NCBI GenBank assembly: GCA_023213395.1
Contig: CM041465.1
Location: 115,451,741-115,515,740 of the forward strand
Direction of reading: 5' to 3'
DNA: 64,000 bases
From: Cycas panzhihuaensis
Lineage: Eukaryota > Cycadophyta
Shown here one piece after another: positions 1-9,427 of this stretch (position 1 is the first letter of the stretch; the number at the start of each line of letters is the position of its first letter). The notes below the pieces were generated by a model that was not told where the DNA came from, did no database searches, and worked only from the letters and a program-made list of their open reading frames with translations. The translations under genes were made by a program, and so were the position numbers.

Positions 1-284
1 GATGACATAAGGGCTACCTATGTGCCACCTAGGAATTGATCGGAAGCTAGAAGGATGAGGGGGCTACCCCCATAGTAAAAGTGTAAAGAGATGCAAGATG
101 ATGTCAAGTAAGAGAGATAAGTGAGCAAACCTGGTAGTCACCATAGTTTAACCTCATTAGTGGCTAGCTTTTGGAGATGCGAATAGATCGCAAGGTGATG
201 TGCATGATAGCCTGAGGCTTGGGCGACAGAGCAACTAGATAAGTCTCAGGGACGATCGGTAAGAAGATGAAGGCGGCGCTCAAG

Positions 285-668
285 AATGAGGCAAACGAGA
301 CTATCTACCTCAGCGTTGAGGGCCCAAAGAATGTGTCAAATGTCGATAGACTGGAAATAAGCCAAAAGAGATCTGGCGGTCAAAGCAAGGGCTCTCAAGT
401 GAGGGCATTACACCTGGTAAACCTGGGTGAGATGGGACACCACAACCTGGGAGTCACAAAGAAGAACAATCGATACGTGACAGAAATAGAGCGCATTAGT
501 GAGGGCCTCAATAACAGCCATGTAATCAGCTTCGTTATTGGTAGCCTCAGGGAGAAAGATTCTGGAATGCAGGAAGTCATGTCTGGAAGAGCTGCAAAGA
601 ATCCAAGCAGTAGCAGAGGGTCCAGGATTACTGCGACTTCTGCCGTCGGTAAAGATGAAGAGAGACAT
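285..668 (-). pseudogene. second (archaeal-type) RNase H, copy A
   Basis: RNase H degrades the RNA strand of the RNA/DNA hybrid during reverse transcription. The frame starts at an ATG at 668 and shows FTDG, NNEADY and CDSQ, which supply Asp, Glu and Asp of the catalytic set. After two stops the same frame gives a HILWALNAEVDSL block, matching the usual HxPRxxNxxADxLA end with the last Asp. It lies about 3.8 kb beyond INT, on the far side of the antisense gene and next to the expected 3' LTR. A spliced or separate RNA would be needed to express it, which is inference. The plus-strand frame at 267-677 is its shadow. Confidence 0.75.
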
Positions 669-1209
669 AGATGGTGATGAAAAAATCTCTGTGGAGAAAA
701 TATGTAGTAATATAAGAGTCAGAGCAGAAAGAAGCTCATAAGGCAAGCATTGAATAGCCATGAAGGGTAGGAGGACCTAGCAATGAGGCTACCCAAGGAC
801 AAGAGCAGGCTACCTAACCACCGGTTGAGAGTGGGCAGAAAAAGGGCACCCAAGGAGACCAAAGGTTGCTTAAGAAAGCAAAGAACGACTCTAAACGGGG
901 GGAGTGTTCTCTTTGGAGGCCCTAGGGGCAAGAAAGAGCTACAAAATCGAGTCTAGGATGGTGAAATGAGCCAAACGAGTATAAACTCAGGTGTGCACTA
1001 GAGTGGCACATAAAACGAGACAAAAGGGCCCTGCAAAAAAAATGCATTGGTAAGGTGCCATAAATGCATTTACAAGGAAGAGTGAAATGAAGGCTACAAG
1101 AGCACAACGGGAGACAGGGCCAGAAGGTGAAGGTGATCAGGGGCAAAAGATGATCTAAAGGGCTGTCACGGGAGCGAAAATGGAGACAGTGCCCGTCGGG
1201 ATCCCCGCC

Positions 1210-1217
1210 TATATAAG
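1210..1217 (+). promoter_or_regulatory. TATA box of antisense gene, copy A
   Basis: TATATAAG follows GC-rich sequence (CCCCGCC) and precedes GGAAAACTGATGAAAAT. The same box stands at the equivalent place in copy B (38888) and, altered to TACATAAG, in copy C (57662). It faces the plus-strand gene about 670 bp downstream, so it is a plausible promoter directed against the element's own sense strand. No transcript evidence is available here. Confidence 0.55.
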
Positions 1218-1884
1218 GAAAACTGATGAAAATGGAATTCATTTTCACGGGCTCTCGAGTGAATCTAAAGCTATTCCCTTATGCAGTGGAGTTCTACCCA
1301 ACTTTGGAGGCACACAGAGGGAGATCAGACCATCAGATCAGAGTGAGAGGATAGCCATCAAGATCACGAGGATGAGATGATGAGTGCGAGGCCTGATCCA
1401 GTGAGTGAATTCAAGAAAACCCACTCCATCTCGTGATTTTAAATTTACTACTTTTTATTGATTTTTGTGTAGATTTTTGGTCCCATATGGGTAAGAAGCG
1501 GCATCTCAGAGTCTGAATTAGACCTAGAAAGAGGCGAGACTGGGGCATTAGGCAGCCCTGGTCCCAGTGGGTCCCGTTGGGCCCACCTAAAAAGAATTTT
1601 TTGAGTTTTTGGCAGGGAAAACCTCCTCTTTTGGGGGGGGTGTTATTCACACCATGGCAAAGATCGTAGTGCCACAATCTTTGTCATGGGGCCTTGATCG
1701 CCGCGGGACTTGAGCCAAACTCCACGCTATCACGAAGTTTAGCATGGTGTGAAGGCAAAACTACAGGAAAAGGGAGATGGGGGCCCGAGGGACCCCAAAT
1801 CTCGACCAGGTGGAGTTGATGGATAGTTGAAGGGATAGAGAGACAATGTAGGCTAAGATATGATCAGTTTCATAATGTTTGCAG
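1218..1884 (+). other. leader and probable first intron of antisense gene, copy A
   Basis: No reading frame is conserved here. The stretch is collinear in copies A, B and C and ends in a pyrimidine-rich tract with AG at 1883-1884, where the protein-coding similarity of the three copies begins. Copies B and C end the same way (AG at 39551-39552 and 58363-58364). I read it as 5' leader plus an intron; the donor was not fixed. Confidence 0.45.
1717..1740. repeat. 24-bp near-palindrome, antisense leader, copy A
   Basis: The left arm is AAACTCCACGCT and the right arm ATCACGAAGTTT. Equivalent 24-bp elements occur at 39383 and 58191 in the other copies and inside the family's LTRs (13440, 16305, 36982, 51693, 55568). 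Function is unknown; dyad symmetry suggests a protein-binding site. Confidence 0.55.
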
Positions 1885-3800
1885 GCTATGATCATGGTGG
1901 AGAACTGTGAGAACATAGGCATGGCTATGTTAAGTTTTATCAAGATGATGAGCAAGGAGGATAGGGGAGTCCTATGGAGATGCGGGTTGCTGAAGGTGGT
2001 GAGGACACCTCAATATATGTCAGACCAGTGGTTACTGATAGATATTATGTCACACTGGGATAGGAGGAGATATGTCTTCTACCTGCCCCAGGTGGGAGAT
2101 ATGATGGTGACACCAGGAGACATTAGGAGGATACTGGGGGTACCGATGACTTGGAGGCCGGTGGAACTAGGAGCGCTGCCTAACAATGAGGTAGCACACA
2201 GAGAGGTAGTGATGTTCTTTATAGGCTTAGACATATGGTAGAGGTGAGGGGTTCCTCTCCAGGCTATGGTTATATCAAGGATTCCTCGAGTGAGGAAATT
2301 GATTACATTATGCATTCTATTTTGGATTTCCCGAAAATAAAACTATAGGGACATCCCAGGAGGATGGATGGATGTAGTGCACTGATGCGAGGCAGGTGAG
2401 AGGATGGACTGGGTAACCCTGATAGCAGCGAACCTCATCGCACAGCTAGATGCCATCAGAGTAGCAAGCCGGGGAGGACTATCATATAGCACACTATTAC
2501 AGTGTTGGTTTTTTTATCACTTTGGGGCAGTGGCACCAGTAAGGGGACCATACCCTATTAAAGAGTGGGCCCCGATGGTCCACAGATGGTAAACTAGGCT
2601 GAGAGGAACAGAGGACCAGGCTCATGTCTAATGCTGAGTAGAGGCCACATCACTGGACCTCCTCATCATGATGGACTATATAGCAGATCCATACAGGGCA
2701 GTGAGGTGGGATAGCGATGATGAGGTAGGAGGAGCAGGGGTGCCCCCAGGAGACAATGAGGGCGGAGATGGAGGTGATGGGGCTGACCCATCATGACCTA
2801 CAGGAGAGGCAGGTCCATCAGGGATAACAGGTGGAGGAGCAAGGCTATCTGGGACTGCTGATGGAGACCGACAACCCATCAGGTGCTGGAGAGGTGAGAG
2901 GCCCTATGACCCAGGCCTGGAGGCTACGGATCATGAGGAGATCCAGAGAGGTGACAACAGAGCTAGCCACGAAGAGGACAGAGTCCATGGCAGAGGAGGT
3001 ACTAAAGGAGGAGGTACCAGCAGCTAGCAGAGTACCAGAGGGGGAGGTAGTTGCCTGAGTCAAGGAGCTAGTCGCTGCATTAGATGAGACATAGCCTTTT
3101 CCTGTCATCATTTGATTGCCAGATAGATAGTTTGATTTTGGTTTGATATCCATATAGATATTGACTAATACATGACATGCTGGATTGCAGGTATGATAGA
3201 TATCTAGAGGTTAGTGGAGGCAGTAGTCTAAGAGGTATTCCCTCAGGCCTACGCAGAGGGACAGCCTCCGATCCAGGCAGGAGATGAGCCTAGAGTGGTA
3301 GGTGGTCACATGGCAACATTTGCCTCATTGATACGAGCGAGAGATATATGGGTGGTAGAGTCTCAGGAGCACGAGGCACGTGCGAGGTGGCAGCAGGCTG
3401 AGATGGATACTATCCGAGCCGAGAGGGATGCCCTATAGGTGTGAGTGCAGGCGCTAGAGACTCAAGGAGGAGCTAGAGGGGATATGGGGAGCCATATCCA
3501 GGTGATAGTGCTAGAGGAGAGACTCTAGGGCATGGAGGAGAGGCTCTACCTCATAGAGATGGAGCGGGATCATATCCAGGTGCGATACGATCAACTAGTC
3601 AAGGACATGGCATCGAGGTCAGCATAGAGTAGGATATAGACTCACACAGCAGTGATGACCCCGAGGAGGCCACGGGAGGAGGGGAGCGAGGCAGGGAGCT
3701 CACAGAGACTTAGGAGGAGTCTCAGAGGGATGTGATCCCCAGGAAAGGGATCACATCAACCAGGGGATGATGCCCCAGGAGCAGGGTAGTAGTAGGATAG
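1885..3800 (+). pseudogene. antisense gene with plant-mobile-domain-like region, copy A
   Basis: The first exon, after the AG at 1884, runs to about 3082. Its N-terminal part contains HWDRRRYVFYLPQVGD and a TPGDIRRILGVP block. These resemble the HW-(x)-HTFHLP...TLxDVxxLLGLP core of plant mobile domain proteins, a family known both in host genes and in transposons. A Gly/Asp/Glu-rich stretch follows (2690-3080). A short intron ends at AG 3189-3190; its donor GT has become AT. The second exon (3191 to about 3640) is rich in Glu, Arg, Gln and Leu and looks like a coiled coil. At least six stops break the frame. A captured host gene is inferred. The PMD call is moderately sure; the gene structure is surer because copies B and C repeat it. 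Confidence 0.6.
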
Positions 3801-4516
3801 GGTATATGTACTTGATTTTGATAGGGAGAAAGCACGGGCCTCCAGGGTGACCATATATAGAGTCATATGATTGTACCCCACTACAAGGGCATCGGCTTCC
3901 CATAGATGATGTACCATACCATATGTATGATATAATACATAATTTTTGATGTATATATATAGACGGGGTGATTGGTACCCCATTTTGACATATGATAATA
4001 TGTAGCATGATATGTGATGGATGATATGTATGTTTTGTTTATATGTTTATATGTGTGTGTGGGTGCACAGGTGCATGACGATATATATATTTTGAGTTGT
4101 TTATTGTATGACCTTTATGTTATGATATTTGTTTAAGTTGCACATATTTCCTTTCATGCAGGGCTATATACCTAACAGGAGCACACATGACCACCATGAG
4201 TAGAGGTGATAGACATATGTGGGGTTAGGAAATAAGGTGACATGTATGTCCACATGGGAGCATAGCAGAATATGCAAAGGAAATACTGAGCAAGAGAGGA
4301 GTGACAATACTCCAGAGTATTGTCCTATCTAGGGGATGCCTAAATAGGAGGACGAGGTCCCAAGGAAAATGGGAACAAGGGCTTCGCGGGAGGAACCAGA
4401 AAGAAATGGAAGAGGCCATCCTAAGTCATCATTCCACCCGTGGGTAGGAGGAATGGAAACGAACTTAAGATGGTAGTTTAGGCTCATTTCAGACTATGTG
4501 TAAGGTGACGAGGAGG
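3801..4516. other. spacer between antisense gene and INT, copy A
   Basis: The plus-strand gene and the minus-strand pol converge here, tail to tail. The stretch is AT-rich with TG- and TA-rich runs near 4000-4090 and a purine-rich part near 4250-4480. It aligns with 41491-42193 and 60261-61045. I see no gene. Confidence 0.5.
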
Positions 4517-5782
4517 TCACGAGTAGAATTTCTTAAGGAATTTCTCATTAACGATTTTCTCAAACTCAAGACCCTCCAAGGTGACGATCCTATAGGCGTC
4601 GTTACTGAGGCTCTCGATAATGACAAAGAGGCCAACCCATTTGGGCTTGAATTTGGCCAAGCAGTCATGAAGATACTCTAATTTGAGGACGTGGTCTTTG
4701 GGAAACAAAGGACAGGAATGGAGATGTTTATCGTAGGTCCTTTGTAAGCAAGCTTTGGATGCTAAGTTAGCCTAGTAGGTGACTAAACGTCTCTCATCCA
4801 AAGCTTTGAGGTCAAGGAGGCAAGCCTAGCAGATCGACTCCTCATCGATGAGACCCTAAAGAGAAACATGCAAGGAAGGAATCTCCACTTCCAATGGGAG
4901 TACCGCCTTAGTACCGTAAATTAGGGAAAACAGGGTCATTCCTGTGGAAGAACGGACAGAGATGCGGTAAGCCCACAAAGCAAAAGGGAGCTGAAGGTGC
5001 CAGTCTCTTTGAGACTCAAAGGATGCTTTTAGAATATTAATGAGAGTCTTATTGAACAACTCCACTTGTCCATTTGCATGAGGATAGTAAGGAGAAGAAG
5101 TTCTGTGAGAAATCTTAAACTTCTTACAAAGCTCATCCATCTCCTTATTGCAAAAGGGGGTTCCGTTTTCAGTGATTAGGACATCAGGAATCCCAAAATG
5201 GTAAATGATATGCTGGTAAATAGAGGTAGCTATCATCTTACTAGGGGTGGTAACTAGAGGGATGGCCTCTGCCCATTTGGTGAAGTATTCCATAGCAGTC
5301 AAGATAAACTTATGCTGTGACAAAGATGGTGGGGAGATAGCCCCGATGAGGTCTAAACCCCACTGAGCGAAAGGCCATGGAGATATGATAGGGTGAAGGG
5401 CCTCAGAAGGCACATGGGAGATGTTAGTGTGTTCCTGACATCGCCGACATCTCAAGGCAAAAGCATGGACATCCTTGAAGCCAATAGTAACCCATACAAA
5501 GGATCCTCTGGGCCATGGACTAGCCCCTAAATTGACCCCTACAAATACCATGGTGGTATTCATAGAGTATTTAGTCAGCTTTGTTAACAGTGACGCAGTG
5601 GAGGATGATCCCATCGAAGGACCTCTTATACAATACTTTGTCCATGAGGAAGTATTGCCTAGCAGAAGTCTAGATATGAGATCTAACTTTACTACTAGCT
5701 TCAGGGTGGTATTGCTATTGCGTGAGATACTGCACAATGTTGCCATACCACTTATTGTCGATGAGTGGATGGAGAGAGACAT
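4517..5782 (-). pseudogene. integrase, copy A
   Basis: Integrase inserts the cDNA into the host genome. The 308-residue frame (4856-5782) shows the RCRRCQ pair of the zinc-binding region (residues 112 and 115), GLDLIG with the first catalytic Asp (144), LITENGTPF where the second Asp is replaced by Glu (205), and NGQVELFNK with the catalytic Glu (241). The spacing between the last two is the usual 35 residues. After a stop, 4517-4708 gives the C-terminal core (HVLKLEYLHD, KWVGLFVI, GLEFEKIVN). The N-terminal 90 residues of the frame are out of register, so there is a frameshift. The Asp-to-Glu change probably kills catalysis. Confidence 0.9.
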
Positions 5783-5984
5783 CCTGAATAGTCAAGATGG
5801 ACTCATCAGGAAGGGAATTGTCAATGGAGGTATCAAGTGAGTTAGGAATAGGGGCCTCTGCGAGTTGCTCAGCCATTACTATTCCTTTCTTCGATTTCTA
5901 GTTAACGATATGAAGGTTAAACTCTTGAAGTAGGATGGCCCAACGGCCAACCCTACCTGTCAAGTCCAAATAAGTAAGTAAGTA

Positions 5985-6245
5985 TCACATGGGATCAGAA
6001 TGGACAATCACCTTGGTGGTATTACCAAGAAAGTACTGTCTAAACTTCTTGGTCGCGTGGACCAAGGAGAGACATTCCTTCTTAGCAGGAGAGTAATTAA
6101 GTTTGGCAGCCACGAGGGTGTGGTTAATAAAGTAAATGGCTCTCTCAACTCCTAAGTCATCCTCTTGAGCCAACATAGCACCCAAGGACTTGTCAGTCAC
6201 TGAAGTATAAATAATGAAGGGCCTATCAAAACAAGGGGGCGTCAA
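5985..6245 (-). pseudogene. first (gypsy-type) RNase H, copy A
   Basis: It follows RT directly, where gypsy RNase H normally lies. The frame has FIIYTSVTDKSLGAMLAQED, then AKKECLSLVHATKKFRQYF and VIVHSDPM. Glu 57 and Asp 84 are in place, but the first catalytic Asp, normally in a TDAS-like motif, reads Thr-Ser at residues 14-15. Copy B has the same Thr-Ser, so this loss belongs to the family and not to one decayed copy. It fits the known pattern in Tat elements, where the original RNase H decays after a second one is gained. Confidence 0.85.
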
Positions 6246-6340
6246 TGTAGGAGCTGAAGTGAGGGATTCCTTGAGTCCTTCAAAGGCTTATTAGGCCTTA
6301 TCAGACCAAACAAATAGGGCTCCCTTCTTCAATAGGTTCG

Positions 6341-7280
6341 TTAAGGTTTGGCGCTTACAACGAAGTCTGCCAGGAAGTGCCTAAGGAAACCAAGCCTACC
6401 TAAGAACGACTTGATCTGTCTTTGGGTCCTAGGAGGCAGCATATCAAGGATTATCTTAACTTTATTAGTGTCAATATGGATTCCTTGTTTTGATACAAGA
6501 AATCCAAGGAGTTTTCCAGAAGTAACAGCAAACACACACTTGAGTGGGTTTAGGCTAACATGATACTTGCGACATCGCATAAAGATAGCCTGCAGGTCGG
6601 AGGGATGATGGGCCCTAGCACGTGAGAGACCCATCATGTCATCCATGAAGACCTCTAATGTGTTATCGATAAGGTCATGGAAGATGAAATGCATCACTCT
6701 TTGGTAAGTAGCGCCTGCATTTTTAAGGCTTAAGGGCATTGCCTTGTAGGCAAAGGTACCCCACAGGGTGGTGAAGGCCATCTTGTGGTGGTCTTGAGGA
6801 GATATCTGAATCTGATTGTAGCTAGAGAAGCCGTCCATTAAGGACATAACTTCGAAACCAACAGTTTGATCGATGATTTGATTGATGAAAGGGAGGGGAA
6901 AGTTGTCCTTAGGACATGCATTATTGATATCACAAAAATCAACGCATATCTGGATAGACTCGCTCTTTTTAGCAACGGGAATAATATTGGATACCCATTT
7001 AGGGTAATCAATAGAAGTGATAAGACCAGCATCCAAAAGTTTATTGACCTCCATCTTGATGGTGGCCAAGAGCTTAGGGTGAAGGGGATGTTACTTCTAG
7101 GGCACAGGACGGGCACCAAGAATGGTAGTGAGATTATGAGTAATAATGGAGGGGTCAATTCTCTTCATATCAGAATAATCCCACGCACAGACATCCCGAA
7201 ACTCTTAGAACAAAAGGGAATATTCCCTTACTTCATCAAGAGAGAATTCCATTCCTACCTTAATGACCTTTCCAAGGGCT
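6341..7280 (-). pseudogene. reverse transcriptase, copy A
   Basis: The 242-residue frame 6341-7069 is a Ty3-type RT. It shows WVSNIIPVAKK, ICVDFCDINNACPKDNFPLP, MSLMDGFSSYNQI with the first catalytic Asp (79), KNAGATYQRVM, and FMDDMM in place of YVDD, both Asp kept (143, 144). LLGFLVSKQGI and FLGRLGFLRHFL follow. The N-terminal extension to about 7280 (WDYSDMKRIDPS, THNLTT, HPLHPKL) is in other frames. RT copies the RNA into cDNA in the cytoplasmic particle. The core is open, but the polyprotein around it is broken. Confidence 0.92.
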
Positions 7281-7291
7281 AAGACTATGTC

Positions 7292-7993
7292 CTAGGTTGC
7301 CCCCATGCACATGACATTCCCCTCCTCGAAATGAAGAGGGGCAAGGTCAACAGGAAGAGATGGAATAGGGGATGGAATTAGGTCAGCGAGAGTGGACCTA
7401 ATCACAAGGATCTTTCGGTGGCCAAGCCTATGATGACTAGAAGGAAAGTTGGGCACGGAGCCCACTAAGTGCTTGAGTAAGGCTTCATTATCTTCGAAGT
7501 AATCTACCCCATGGATGACCTTACTCTGAATAGATGAAGTGCTAGAGAAAGTGGGGACAACGGGACTATGGTGGTCATTAGGTTCTCCAATGTCCTCAAC
7601 AGACTCTAAGGGAGAGTCAAGAAGGGGCTCCTCAGAAGGAGCGAAAGGGAGTTCCTCGAAGCCATCACCTACGGGGGGTGATGAAGAGGAAGAATCGATG
7701 ACAGATGAGTCAATATGAGTAATGATATGTGACATAGAGGAGTGACTAGTCTCACCAATAAAAGAGGCCCTAGGTGGAGACCTAGAATGAGATAGATGTA
7801 TCTTACTAATGTAGAGGAAAGAAATAGGGTGAAGACAATCCTCATCCTTGTCATGAGACTCATTATCTCTAAACGAGGAGAGGTACCCATAGCTCCCAAC
7901 ACCAATAGGAGCAAAGTGTATAAGACTAGGAGAAGAAGATGCAGGATCTCCTTTAATGTGAGATAGATCAGGTATGCTGATGGAGCAAGCCAA
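7292..7993 (-). pseudogene. Ser/Pro-rich linker between PR and RT, copy A
   Basis: A 233-residue frame with no known catalytic motif. The first two thirds are rich in Ser, Pro, Asp and Glu. Near the C-terminus is a block DYFED...LLKHLVG...PNFPSSHHRL that copies B and C keep almost unchanged. The frame ends with PSPIPSLPVDLAPLHFEEGN and leads into the RT. It is probably part of the pol polyprotein; its role is unknown. Confidence 0.7.
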
Positions 7994-8134
7994 GGCGTGA
8001 GTAGAAGGGCCTTGGCTTGCTTAGTTGAATGGGCAAGTTTGTTTAGCAGGTGGGCATTTACAGGAGACAACCTTTATCTGTCCATCATGGACGAATTTAA
8101 GTTGCCCCCAGCAGGTCGAACACATGGCTCCCAT

Positions 8135-8674
8135 CTAGTCAAGCCATGGTCGATCTAAGAGAAGATTGTAGTCGATGTTAATGTCAAGGACTACAATGTC
8201 AGTAAGGACAGTCTTACCCTCAAGAGTGAGCGGGATTAAGACAGATCCCAATGGGGTCTTTTCACTACTATCATAGCCTTGGCATTGCCATGGAATAGGT
8301 TCCAAGGTAGAAATACCAAGCTCTTGCATAACATGCAAGGGCATGGCATTCATGGAAGAACCATTGTTAACAATGATCCTTTGCAGGGTATAGTCAGGTG
8401 TGTCAATGGTGATAGTGAATAGGAAGTTCCATTGGCATTCCCTTTTACATGTAGGGGGAAGGTCTTTAGGGTCAAAAGAAATGACGAGCTCATGGCTTTG
8501 GGTAATACCCAAAGCATGAATGGGCGTGTCATTCAATCCTAAAGCTTCCAAAAGTAGAGTCTGTTGCTCGGGACAACTCCTTAAAACATCCATCAAGAAC
8601 ATTCTCACAGCAATATTATAGAGTTCGTCAGCGATAGAGAAGGGCTTACCCTTTGTAGTAGGTTGGGTAAGCAC
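8135..8674 (-). pseudogene. retropepsin-type protease, copy A
   Basis: The 179-residue frame ends in a typical Ty3-type aspartic protease: IIVNNGSSMNAMPLHVMQEL (residues 101-120), then TDIVVLDINIDYNLLLDRPWLD. The catalytic motif is normally Asp-Asn-Gly-Ser-Ser here; residue 103 is Asn. Copies B and C retain Asp (VDNSSS and IDNGSS), so copy A lost its active site after it split from them. The enzyme would cut the gag-pol polyprotein as a dimer. Confidence 0.88.
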
Positions 8675-9427
8675 CCTTCAAAAATCATAACGATCAGGAC
8701 ATATGGGAATGGCCTTGAGAAAGAGTAACACTTCCAGAAGAGGATCATAGTGTGGGGTAGAAGAAGAGGCACCAGTTGCCTCTTTAGCAACTTAAGACCG
8801 AGTAAGGGTATATAAGGGAGTAGCCTCAAGTATTTGGATTACCTTCTTTCCCTTATTCTAGAACCACGAAGGTGATAGAGTACATCGGTGAGGGGAATAA
8901 GATGAAGAGGATGAATCTTGAATGCCCTTCCCTTTATCACGGGAAGGACGGGAATTCAAAGATCTTCCCCGGTTTCAGTTGTTTTTGGGCTGAATATTAT
9001 AATCACGTTCCCTATGTTTAGGGAATAGATCCTTATGGAACGATTGATCAAGTTTAGGCCTTGAGGCCTATTTAGGGGATGAATCACATTGAGGGGCATC
9101 CCTAGGATGCTGGGCCCTATAATATGAGTCATCATGGAAACACTCCCTGTGAAAGGAATACCACTTCTTCTCAAGTGAGGAATCTAGTTTCCTCACTTGA
9201 GAGGATTGGGCATTACCATTCATAGGGAGGGATGCTTGGATAGCTTACTAAATTTGTTTGTTAGAAGTTGGTGATGAAGGAGCTTGTAGTTTAAGTTCCT
9301 TCATCGTACGTTTGGATGAACGTATAGCAGATGTAAGCAGATCTAGGGTCTTCTCAGTTGGTTGAGAAGAAGACCTAGAAGATTGTTGCAGTTTAGTATC
9401 TTTGGTTTGAGGTGGTGCCTCATGTCA
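8675..9427 (-). other. gag C-terminal / gag-PR junction, copy A
   Basis: Short frames only. Minus-strand fragments rich in Arg, Asn, His and Ser (for example NNRNRGRSLNSRPSRDKGKG near 8930-8990) suggest the basic nucleic-acid-binding tail of gag. No CCHC zinc knuckle was found here or in copies B and C. Confidence 0.5.

Noticed and set aside
267-677. Plus-strand frame of 136 codons
   Set aside because: It is antisense to the second RNase H of copy A, whose motifs are clear, and copies B and C do not keep it.
5475-5840. 121-codon plus-strand frame
   Set aside because: Shadow of the integrase and upstream pol sequence on the minus strand.
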